The notes below the pieces were generated by a model. That model had not been told where the DNA came from and did not search any database. It saw nothing but the letters and a program-made list of their open reading frames with translations. The translations under genes and the position numbers were made by a program. This document shows, one piece after another, positions 36,604-44,008 of a stretch of 64,000 nt of DNA (positions are counted from its first letter, which is position 1; each line of letters opens with the position of its first letter). The DNA is taken from contig JAPYTQ010000005.1 of the NCBI GenBank assembly GCA_029941905.1, positions 1 through 64,000 of the forward strand, read 5' to 3'. This DNA is from JAHRVQ01 sp029941905. GTDB lineage: Bacteria; Pseudomonadota; Gammaproteobacteria; Pseudomonadales; Azotimanducaceae.

Positions 36604-37329
36604 ATGATCAACGAGATTAAAAAACGGTTAAGCAGCTATCACCTTGCTGATAGCAGCTATCANNNNNNNNNNNNNNNNNNNNNNNNNNNNNNNNNNNNNN
36701 NNNNNNNNNNNNNNNNNNNNNNNNNNNNNNNNNNNNNNNNNNNNNNNNNNNNNNNNNNNNNNAGCAGCTATCACCTTGCTGATAGCAGCTATCAACCCGT
36801 TGACTCTGGAAATAAAGTAGAGCGGGAACTTGCTGCGGTGCTGTTGCCTATTGTGATGAGGGAGAGGCCTGCGCTGATCCTGACCCAGCGTTCCTCGAAA
36901 CTCGATGCCCATGGGGGTGAAGTCGCCTGGCCCGGCGGTAAAAAAGACGAGTCCGATGAATCATTGGTTTTTACGGCCCTGCGTGAGTCCGAGGAGGAGA
37001 TAGGGTTGCGCCCCGGTCTGGTAGAGATTGTTTGTCAACTCAGGCCATTTATCTCGAAGTTTGGGCTTGAGGTGACCCCCTTTGTTGGTTTGATACCAGC
37101 AGGCGTGGAACTCGTAAGTAACGATGATGAAATCTCCAGCATTTTCCAGGTCCCCCTGGACTATTTGTTGGATGATCCCCGGACAGACACCGATATTATT
37201 GAGCGCCATGGAGAACGGCATGTTGTGCCGGTGTATCACTATGAAGGATTCAAAATCTGGGGTTTGACTGCGATGATCCTGCTCGAATTCATGGTGCATG
37301 GTTTGGGGCTGGATATCACGGATCGTTAG
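36604..37329 (+). CDS. CoA pyrophosphatase-type NUDIX hydrolase with repeat-expanded N-terminus
   Basis: NUDIX domain with the CoA-pyrophosphatase signature RSSKLDAHGGEVAWPGG and then ALRESEEEIGL. It probably cleaves CoA or acyl-CoA to 3',5'-ADP and phosphopantetheine. ATG 36604 starts MINEIKKRL, then the chain enters a 21-bp tandem repeat (SSYHLAD) broken by a 100-N gap (36663-36762). The frame happens to be kept across the gap, but protein length is unknown. The TTG at 36583 is a less likely start. Confidence 0.85.
   Translation: MINEIKKRLSSYHLADSSYXXXXXXXXXXXXXXXXXXXXXXXXXXXXXXXXXXSSYHLADSSYQPVDSGNKVERELAAVLLPIVMRERPALILTQRSSKLDAHGGEVAWPGGKKDESDESLVFTALRESEEEIGLRPGLVEIVCQLRPFISKFGLEVTPFVGLIPAGVELVSNDDEISSIFQVPLDYLLDDPRTDTDIIERHGERHVVPVYHYEGFKIWGLTAMILLEFMVHGLGLDITDR
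36631..36793 (+). repeat. 21-bp in-frame tandem repeat with 100-N gap inside the NUDIX gene
   Basis: The unit AGCAGCTATCACCTTGCTGA+T appears about 1.5 times on each side of the gap (36631-36662 and 36763-36793), always in the frame that encodes SSYHLAD. A period of 21 keeps the reading frame whatever the copy number. Confidence 0.92.
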
Positions 37330-37335
37330 TCACCA

Positions 37336-37366
37336 ACTCAACGCTACCTGCGTTTTGGCGTTAAGT
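37336..37366. other. hairpin after the NUDIX gene
   Basis: ACTCAACGC (37336-37344) pairs with GCGTTAAGT (37358-37366), 8 of 9 bases. A T-run lies in the loop rather than after the stem, so it is not a standard terminator. Its left arm shares CAACTCAACGCT with the right arm of the element at 6862-6970. Confidence 0.4.
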
Positions 37367-37424
37367 CAGTACCATTTCGGGCCTGTGGTAAGCTCGTGGC
37401 CGAATTATCGGAACGAGGTAGACC

Positions 37425-37946
37425 ATGATTTACAGCCTGGGTGAGCAGAAAGTCGAGTTTAAGGGTGAAGACTATTTTGTTGCGGACAACGCTACGGTTA
37501 TCGGGTCTGTCGTTCTTGGAAACAACGTCAGCGTCTGGTTTAACGCGGTGGTCAGGGGCGACAATGACTTTATCAGCATTGGTGATAATTCAAATGTCCA
37601 GGACGGGGCCGTCATTCATAATTTTGCGGGTATTCCGGTCCATATTGGCGAGAATGTAACCATAGGTCACAAGGCCATGGTGCATGGTTGCGAAATTGGT
37701 GACAATTCCCTTATTGGCATCAATGCCGTGATTCTGGATCATGCCAGGATTGGTAAAAACTGTTTGATCGGTGCCAATTCCCTGATTCCCGAAGGCAAGG
37801 TAATCCCCGACGGCTCTCTTGTCATGGGTTCACCTGGAAAGGTAGTGCGTGAACTGACGGCGGAACAGATTGATGGTTTGTTGGTGAGTGCCATGGGTTA
37901 TGTGAAAAACTTCAAGCGTTACAAGAAAGAACTCCAGCCCGCGTAA
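37425..37946 (+). CDS. gamma-carbonic-anhydrase-like protein (YrdA family)
   Basis: 173 aa left-handed beta-helix made of hexapeptide repeats. Predicted metal ligands are His residues in HNFAG (about 64), GHKAMVHGC (about 82 and 87). YrdA/PaaY-type proteins bind zinc; carbonic anhydrase activity varies. Good ribosome site GAGGT before the ATG. Confidence 0.92.
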   Translation: MIYSLGEQKVEFKGEDYFVADNATVIGSVVLGNNVSVWFNAVVRGDNDFISIGDNSNVQDGAVIHNFAGIPVHIGENVTIGHKAMVHGCEIGDNSLIGINAVILDHARIGKNCLIGANSLIPEGKVIPDGSLVMGSPGKVVRELTAEQIDGLLVSAMGYVKNFKRYKKELQPA

Positions 37947-37969
37947 TTGGTGCCGGTTTCAAAAGCCGC

Positions 37970-37998
37970 TTGGCAAGTGCGGATTAAGGGGCTATTCT
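37970..37998 (+). promoter_or_regulatory. candidate promoter for the leuA leader
   Basis: TTGGCA (37970-37975), 17 bp, TATTCT (37993-37998). A transcript starting near 38005 would include the short Leu-rich reading frame at 38042 and leuA. Confidence 0.6.
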
Positions 37999-38041
37999 AC
38001 AAAGAGTTCTAACCTTTCATATTGATAACTGTTAAACAAGC

Positions 38042-38131
38042 ATGAAGATCTTTGATCACAATCAAATCTCTGCTACCAGCGACCAGCTGGGGTTATCTGC
38101 TGCGGATCTATTGCTAATACTGCCGTTGTAG
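38042..38131 (+). CDS. candidate leucine leader peptide upstream of leuA
   Basis: 29-codon frame starting MKIFDHNQ and ending DLLLILPL then TAG. Of the last seven residues five are Leu and one is Ile, encoded by CTA, TTG, CTA, ATA, CTG, CCG, TTG, which includes rarer codons. It lies 135 bp before leuA and about 40 bp after a good promoter. This is the layout of ribosome-mediated attenuation. Downstream hairpins are GCCG/CGGC overlapping the stop and TCCGGAA (38173-38179) with TTCCGGA (38197-38203); no T-tract follows the second, so a classical terminator is not shown. The ribosome site is weak. Confidence 0.55.
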   Translation: MKIFDHNQISATSDQLGLSAADLLLILPL

Positions 38132-38265
38132 GCGGCCTGTCTAAATTCCTGCATCGTCCATACTTATTGCCCTCCGGAACTGCTCTTTTGGGTCATTTCC
38201 GGAAATCGACTGTTGTTGCACAAGTCGCGCAATACAGATCAACCAAATAAAGAAGACTGACGAAC

Positions 38266-39984
38266 ATGAATGCAGAAAATGAACCCTTAAAACAATCCGG
38301 CGAATCGGTCGCTTCCAGAAAGATGCCGTTTCATAAATACAAACCGTTCAAGCCGATTGCGTTGAAAGATCGTACGTGGCCCGATCAGGTAATCACCAGG
38401 GCACCACGCTGGTGTAGTGTTGACCTGCGTGATGGAAACCAGGCACTGATCGAACCAATGACGCCTGACGAGAAGTCCAAAATGTGGAATTTGCTGCTGG
38501 ACCTTGGCTTTAAGGAAATTGAAGTCGGTTTTCCCGCAGCATCGCAAACAGACTTTGATTTTGTCCGGATGATTATCGAGAAAGAGCTTATTCCCGACGA
38601 TGTAACAATCCAGATCCTTTGCCAGGCCCGTGAAGAATTGATCACACGTTCCTGCGAGGCGGTTGAAGGCGCAAAGAAAGTCATCTTTCATTTATATAAC
38701 TCGACCTCAACGCTGCAGAGAAGAGTCGTTTTCAAAATGAATCGCGAGGAAGTTGTTCAACTGGCAACGAATGCAACCGAGCTGGTAAAGGTGCATACGG
38801 ACAAGTTGCAGAGCAATGGTACCGATGTGACGTTGGAATACTCACCAGAAAGCTACACCGCCACCGAAATGGACTTTGCGATTGAAATTTGTGATGCGGT
38901 GATGAAAGTCTGGCAGCCGAGTGTTGAGAAGAAGATCATCCTGAACCTGCCGTCGACGGTTGAAATGGCAACCCCGAATATTTATGCCGATCAGCTCGAA
39001 TGGTTTTGCCGTAATTTGCCTGAGCGGGACAAGGCCGTTATCAGTCTTCATACTCACAACGATCGGGGTACCGGCGTGGCTGCATCTGAACTGGGTTTAA
39101 TGGCCGGGGCAGATCGAATTGAAGGTACCTTGTTTGGTAACGGGGAGCGAACAGGCAATTGTGATGTCATCACCATGGCTATGAATATGTTCTCCCAGGG
39201 TGTTGATCCGGAATTGTATCTGTCAGACATGCCCCGAATTGTTGCTGTTTCTGAGGAATGTACCAAGATTACTACGCATGTTCGTCAACCCTATGCGGGT
39301 GAGCTGGTATTTACGGCATTTTCAGGCTCACACCAGGATGCTATCCGAAAGGGTATGGCAGTGGTTGACAAGGGCGGCGACGCACAATGGGAAGTACCCT
39401 ATCTGCCCATTGACCCCGTCGATGTTGGCGGCTCCTACCGGGAAACTGTCAGGGTTAACAGCCAGTCCGGCAAAGGTGGTATCGCGTTTATACTGGAGAA
39501 CTACTTTGGTGTCTCCCTGCCTCGTTCCCTGTTGCTTGAATTCAGCCCGATCATACAAAAGCTGACGGAGAATGATGGTGGTGAACTGAAACCGGACGAA
39601 ATCTGGGAAGCCTTTGTGGCCGAGTTTATTGAAGTGGCCGGTCCCTACCAGTTGATTGATTACAAGGTTAATTCAATGGAGGGTGGCCAGGAGAGCTGTG
39701 ATGCTGATATCAAGGTTGCGGAGAATGAAATGTCTATCCACGGCGAGGGCTCAGGACCCATCGATGCCTTTATAGCTGCGATGGTAGAAACACTTAACGA
39801 GCCGCTGAATGTCATCGACTACCAGGAATATGCGCTAAACGAAGGCAGCGAGGCACAGGCGATCTGTATTCTGGCCATTACCGATGATCAGCAAAACAAG
39901 TACTACGGTGTCGGCATCAGCCAGAACACGACGACGGCTGCGTTTAAATCCATCGTGGCGGCGATTAACCGTAAATGGCGATAA
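38266..39984 (+). CDS. leuA: 2-isopropylmalate synthase (Pseudomonas-type)
   Basis: 572 aa, the long LeuA type found in pseudomonads. It condenses acetyl-CoA with 2-ketoisovalerate, the first leucine-specific step. The TIM barrel has SVDLRDGNQALIEPM (about 46-60), the metal-binding HTHNDRGTGVA, and FGNGERTGNCD. The C-terminal regulatory domain (about 440-572) binds leucine for feedback inhibition. No other leu genes are next to it. Confidence 0.97.
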   Translation: MNAENEPLKQSGESVASRKMPFHKYKPFKPIALKDRTWPDQVITRAPRWCSVDLRDGNQALIEPMTPDEKSKMWNLLLDLGFKEIEVGFPAASQTDFDFVRMIIEKELIPDDVTIQILCQAREELITRSCEAVEGAKKVIFHLYNSTSTLQRRVVFKMNREEVVQLATNATELVKVHTDKLQSNGTDVTLEYSPESYTATEMDFAIEICDAVMKVWQPSVEKKIILNLPSTVEMATPNIYADQLEWFCRNLPERDKAVISLHTHNDRGTGVAASELGLMAGADRIEGTLFGNGERTGNCDVITMAMNMFSQGVDPELYLSDMPRIVAVSEECTKITTHVRQPYAGELVFTAFSGSHQDAIRKGMAVVDKGGDAQWEVPYLPIDPVDVGGSYRETVRVNSQSGKGGIAFILENYFGVSLPRSLLLEFSPIIQKLTENDGGELKPDEIWEAFVAEFIEVAGPYQLIDYKVNSMEGGQESCDADIKVAENEMSIHGEGSGPIDAFIAAMVETLNEPLNVIDYQEYALNEGSEAQAICILAITDDQQNKYYGVGISQNTTTAAFKSIVAAINRKWR

Positions 39985-40093
39985 TTTGGTCGGAACAGAG
40001 TGGTAATTACTCGAGCTTCATTTTCAATAACCGCGTCGAGGTGAGAGGAGTGTTTGTGTATGGAACCTATCTTGCAGAAGAGACGGGAAGAGT

Positions 40094-40153
40094 GTTGAGT
40101 GGAAAGGGACTCCTCTCCACTCAACGTGGATTAATCAAGAAAATTTTGATTAA
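40094..40153. repeat. two hairpins after leuA; first resembles an arm of the 6862 element
   Basis: GTTGAGTGGA (40094-40103) and TCCACTCAAC (40116-40125) form a perfect 10-bp stem. The segment TGGAAAGGGACTCCTC matches the right arm at 6943-6960 closely. A second A+T-rich stem is TTAATCAA (40131-40138) with TTGATTAA (40146-40153). Confidence 0.6.
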
Positions 40154-40208
40154 GCACCCACACTAGGCTCTTACCATTGTCTGTCCCCAACAGGCGCCAT
40201 TTGGCTTT

Positions 40209-41471
40209 TTAGAACGGCTCACCCACTTCCCAGACCTTCGCCGACTTAATCATGTTGTCCTGAATCTGTATGACTTCGATCCGGTAGTTCCCCTGGACAA
40301 TGCACACGTTGGATTCCGGAATCGTCTCCAGGTGCTCGATAATCAGGCCACTTAAAGTCTTGGGGCCATCCTGTGGCATTTGCCACTTTAAGCGGCGGTT
40401 GATTAGCCTGATATGCATGCCGCCATCGATGAGTTGGGAATCGTCGTGCTGGGGGTGGATATCCACGTTGGTGTCCGCGAGATCGGTTGTGAACTCACCA
40501 ACAATCTCCTCGAGGATATCCTCGATGGCAACAATGCCCAGAATATCTCCGTATTCATCAACTACCAGCCCCAGGCGTTCTTTTTGTTTCTGGAAATTAA
40601 CCAGTTGCGTCTGCAGAGGCGTGTTTTCCGGAACGAAGTAGGGATCCTCTACGACCTGCAGGATGGATGCCTTGGTCAGTTCCTCTTCCGTCAGAAACTT
40701 GGCAGCATTCCTTAAGTGCAGGATGCCAATAATCTTGTCGATGTTCTCTTTGAAAACTGGCACGCGGGTATGCTGTGACGAGCGAATCTGGGCAATGATT
40801 TCGCCAAGATCATCCTCGATGTCGATACCGAAAATCTCTGCCCTGGGTACCATGATGTCTTCTACCGTCACATTCGCCAAATCCAGCACACCCAGCATCA
40901 TATTCTGTGGATGAGCAGAAATGTTTGAACCTTCATCGACTACGGTCCGTAACTCTTCCGCGCTCAATTCGTCGTCAACAACGTCTTCTCCGCGGATTCC
41001 CACCAGACGCAACATGGCGTTGGCGAAATTATTAACCAGCCACACCAGTGGAAACAGAATCCACATCAGCGGTCGCAACAAATAAGATGAAGGCAAAGCG
41101 ACTTTTTCAGGGTAGGCAGCAGAAATTGTCTTTGGAGCCACCTCGGCGAAAATCAGGAACACCAGCGTGCAAACTACCGGGGCAAACACAATGCCTTTGT
41201 CACCAAACAATTCGAGGGCGATCAATGTTGCCAGCGAAGCGGCAGAAAAATTGGCGAGATTGTTCCCTATCAGGATGACACTTAACAGTCGGTCGGGACG
41301 TTCGAGTAGTCGGGCAGCCTGTTTCGCGCCTCGATGACCCTCGTTGACCAGGTGTTTTAACCGATAGCGGTTGAGCGCCATCATGGCTGTTTCAGAACCT
41401 GAGAAGTATGCTGAAACAATAATCAGGAAAAAAATGAATCCAAATAAGAATTCAAGCGAAGGATCTTCCAA
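40209..41471 (-). CDS. CNNM/CorC-family membrane protein with CBS domains (YfjD-like)
   Basis: 420 aa. An N-terminal CNNM membrane domain of about four helices includes SAYFSGSETAMMALNRYRLKHL (SGSETAMMA is the hallmark) and VAPKT. Two CBS domains follow (about 200-320), then a CorC_HlyC domain. Family members affect Mg2+ or Co2+ handling. E. coli yfjD is likewise close to ypjD and ffh, supporting orthology. Confidence 0.92.
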   Translation of the reverse strand: MEDPSLEFLFGFIFFLIIVSAYFSGSETAMMALNRYRLKHLVNEGHRGAKQAARLLERPDRLLSVILIGNNLANFSAASLATLIALELFGDKGIVFAPVVCTLVFLIFAEVAPKTISAAYPEKVALPSSYLLRPLMWILFPLVWLVNNFANAMLRLVGIRGEDVVDDELSAEELRTVVDEGSNISAHPQNMMLGVLDLANVTVEDIMVPRAEIFGIDIEDDLGEIIAQIRSSQHTRVPVFKENIDKIIGILHLRNAAKFLTEEELTKASILQVVEDPYFVPENTPLQTQLVNFQKQKERLGLVVDEYGDILGIVAIEDILEEIVGEFTTDLADTNVDIHPQHDDSQLIDGGMHIRLINRRLKWQMPQDGPKTLSGLIIEHLETIPESNVCIVQGNYRIEVIQIQDNMIKSAKVWEVGEPF

Positions 41472-41569
41472 AAAGGGATGACCTTTTCAATTTGTGGAAA
41501 AACGTTTTATCTAATTATGGGGCGCAATTCAAGTGATATATGGTGTACAAGATACTAGCTGGCACCCTT

Positions 41570-42391
41570 CTAGACTCGCCCGAGAACCAGTTCCAGCACC
41601 AATTTGCTGCCAAAATACCCGATCAGCAGCAGACCGAATCCTGCCAGCGTCCAGCGAGAAGCCAGTGAGCCGCGCCATCCCAGCCTGTATCGCCCCCAGA
41701 GTAGAACTGCAAAGACCACCCAGGCCGTCAGGGTAATGATTGTGTGGTGTATCAGACCCGCTCTGCCACCGTCTGAATCACCAAAAAAAGTGAAGCCGGT
41801 GAGTATGGATAAGCTGAGGAAGATCAGCCCGACCCAGATGAGTTCAAATAACAGGCTTTCCATAGTCTGTAATGGTGGCATGCGGCGTAAAACTGCCAGA
41901 TTTCGATGTTTCAGCTCGTAATCACCCAGGGATAGCAGTGCTGCCTGAAACGCGGCGATAGCGAGTAGGCTGTAGGCAACAACCGACAGTGCGATATGGA
42001 CAAAAATACCATCTGTAATATCGGTTCTGGGCGCATAAGATCCTTCCTGCAACAGGGAAAGCAGCACGGTCAATGTCGCGAATGGCAGCAGGATAATAAG
42101 CAGGTTTCCCACCGGGCGCCGGAGGCTGCTTGCGACGACGATTGTGGCAATTGCCAGGGACGTCAATGAAGCCATGGGATAGATGCCTATATTGATCCCT
42201 GCGGGTGTGTAGATCTCCTGGTAGGTAAAAATGCCATGCAGGATGATCGCGATAATGGCGGTCACGATGACGATCGAGCGTTTTGAGTTAACTTCCTCGC
42301 GCAGGCTTGTCATTTGTACTGCAGCACTGAGCAGATACATGATACAAGCCAGACTGCCGGAAATTACGGCGCCTGAGATAACGACATTCAT
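41570..42391 (-). CDS. CcsA/YpjD-type cytochrome c assembly family membrane protein
   Basis: 273 aa with about eight hydrophobic helices. The CcsA/CcmF-like region contains HIALSVVAYSLLAIAAFQAAL and TGFTFFG followed by HHTIITLTAWVVFAVLLWGRY, with His residues that could ligate heme. E. coli YpjD occupies the same place beside ffh. Exact function is unknown. Read divergently from ffh. Confidence 0.88.
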   Translation of the reverse strand: MNVVISGAVISGSLACIMYLLSAAVQMTSLREEVNSKRSIVIVTAIIAIILHGIFTYQEIYTPAGINIGIYPMASLTSLAIATIVVASSLRRPVGNLLIILLPFATLTVLLSLLQEGSYAPRTDITDGIFVHIALSVVAYSLLAIAAFQAALLSLGDYELKHRNLAVLRRMPPLQTMESLLFELIWVGLIFLSLSILTGFTFFGDSDGGRAGLIHHTIITLTAWVVFAVLLWGRYRLGWRGSLASRWTLAGFGLLLIGYFGSKLVLELVLGRV

Positions 42392-42430
42392 CGGGTCTGG
42401 TTGAATCCCAAGAGTGAGTTGGCTTAAGTA

Positions 42431-42472
42431 GTGATTGTAACACTGTGATTATTACACTGTGATTGTTACACA
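42431..42472 (+). repeat. three 14-bp tandem units in the ypjD-ffh spacer
   Basis: Units at 42431, 42445 and 42459 each read GTGATTNTNACACT with small variation. The units are nearly palindromic internally (GTGATTGTAACACT), so they could also be protein-binding sites. Confidence 0.85.
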
Positions 42473-42597
42473 ATGTGCCTGTTAAGTTGAATGGTTTCCG
42501 CCAGCAGCACCGAATAATTACAGTTTAGCTGGCGATCCCAAGAACAGGGTCAAGCACACAACCATCGGGTAAGTGTGCCATTTGATTCCCGGCCCGC

Positions 42598-42619
42598 TAT
42601 AATTCGCCGCTCGTATAAT
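42598..42619 (+). promoter_or_regulatory. two -10 boxes upstream of ffh
   Basis: TATAAT occurs at 42598-42603 and 42614-42619, 16 bp apart, 35 and 19 bp before the ffh GTG. No good -35 boxes were found. Confidence 0.4.
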
Positions 42620-42637
42620 TGAAGCCAGGACAGGTTC

Positions 42638-44008
42638 GTGTTTGATTCATTAACAGAGCGTCTAAGTGCCACACTCAGTAGCATTTCGGGTAAATCGAGG
42701 CTAACCGAAGAGAATATTCAGGGTACTTTGCGTGAAGTACGCATGGCTTTGCTTGAAGCTGATGTAGCCTTGTCTGCGGTCAAGGAATTTATTGACCATG
42801 TTCGAATTCGCGCGGTGGGCCAGGAAGTCACCCAGGCTCTGTCCCCCGGGCAGGTGTTCGTTAAGATTGTTAACGACGAGCTCATCCGGACAATGGGTGC
42901 AGTAAACGATACCTTGAACCTGACCACCCAACCCCCGGGCGTCATCCTGATGGCGGGCTTGCAGGGCGCAGGCAAGACTACCTCCACGGCCAAACTGGCA
43001 CTGTGGTTAAAAAATCGCGAGAAAAAGAAGGTGATGGTTGTCAGCACCGATGTCTATCGGCCTGCCGCTATCGATCAGCTGCGCACCCTGGCAGCAGAAG
43101 CGGAAGTTGATTTCTTCGAAAGCGATCCGAGCCAGAAACCGGCGGATATCGCTAAAAATGCGCTTGTAGCCGCAAAAAAACAGTTTGCTGACGTGTTGAT
43201 CGTGGATACTGCCGGTCGTTTGCATATTGATGAAGATATGATGGCAGAGATCAAGACCTTGCACGGGAATCTTGACCCCATCGAGACTCTCTTCGTCGTC
43301 GATGCGATGACCGGACAGGACGCGGCGAATTCAGCCCGGTCTTTTGGCGAAGTATTACCGCTGACCGGCATAATCCTCACAAAAACCGATGGTGATGCCC
43401 GGGGTGGTGCAGCGTTGTCAGTTCGATCAGTTACCGGTAAACCCATCAAGTTTATGGCCGTGGGTGAAAAGATTGATGCCCTGGAGGCTTTTTACCCGGA
43501 TCGGATCGCGTCCCGTATTCTAGGCATGGGCGACGTGCTCAGCCTGATTGAGGAAGCAGAGCAAAAGATAGACAAGAAGAAAGCCAAAAAACTGGCGAGG
43601 AAGATCAAAAAGGGTAAGAAATTTGATTTGGAAGACTTTCGTGATCAGATTCAGCAGATGAACAATATGGGTGGTATCTCCAGCATGCTGGAAAAGATGC
43701 CGGGTATGGGTGGCATGGCCAAGGCAGCCCAGGAAAAAATGGCTGAAAATCCGTTTGGTCAAATGGAAGCTATTATAAATTCCATGACGAAAGGTGAACG
43801 TCGATATCCCGATGTGGTGAATGGCTCCAGGAAACGTCGTATTGCCGCGGGCTCAGGGACCCAGATCCAGGATGTCAATCGACTCCTGAAACAGCATAAA
43901 CAGATGCAAAAAATGATGAAAAAGATGTCCAAAAAGGGTGGTATGGCGAACATGATGCGTGGCATGGACGGCATGATGAATAGGCCAGGTGGCGGATTCC
44001 CTGGATGA
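42638..44008 (+). CDS. ffh: signal recognition particle protein Ffh
   Basis: 456 aa from GTG 42638. It binds 4.5S RNA and signal sequences and targets proteins to FtsY/SecYEG. NG domain: GLQGAGKTTSTAKLA (about 106-120), VDTAGR and TKTDGDARGG. The Met-rich M domain begins near 330 and ends in a Met/Gly/Lys tail (MMKKMSKKGGMANMMRGM). Oddity: the stop overlaps the ATG of a polysaccharide-island gene by 4 nt. Confidence 0.98.
   Translation: MFDSLTERLSATLSSISGKSRLTEENIQGTLREVRMALLEADVALSAVKEFIDHVRIRAVGQEVTQALSPGQVFVKIVNDELIRTMGAVNDTLNLTTQPPGVILMAGLQGAGKTTSTAKLALWLKNREKKKVMVVSTDVYRPAAIDQLRTLAAEAEVDFFESDPSQKPADIAKNALVAAKKQFADVLIVDTAGRLHIDEDMMAEIKTLHGNLDPIETLFVVDAMTGQDAANSARSFGEVLPLTGIILTKTDGDARGGAALSVRSVTGKPIKFMAVGEKIDALEAFYPDRIASRILGMGDVLSLIEEAEQKIDKKKAKKLARKIKKGKKFDLEDFRDQIQQMNNMGGISSMLEKMPGMGGMAKAAQEKMAENPFGQMEAIINSMTKGERRYPDVVNGSRKRRIAAGSGTQIQDVNRLLKQHKQMQKMMKKMSKKGGMANMMRGMDGMMNRPGGGFPG

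Noticed and set aside
38173..38203. TCCGGAA/TTCCGGA hairpin as an intrinsic attenuator terminator
   Set aside because: No T-tract follows. It is mentioned with the leader peptide but not called a terminator.
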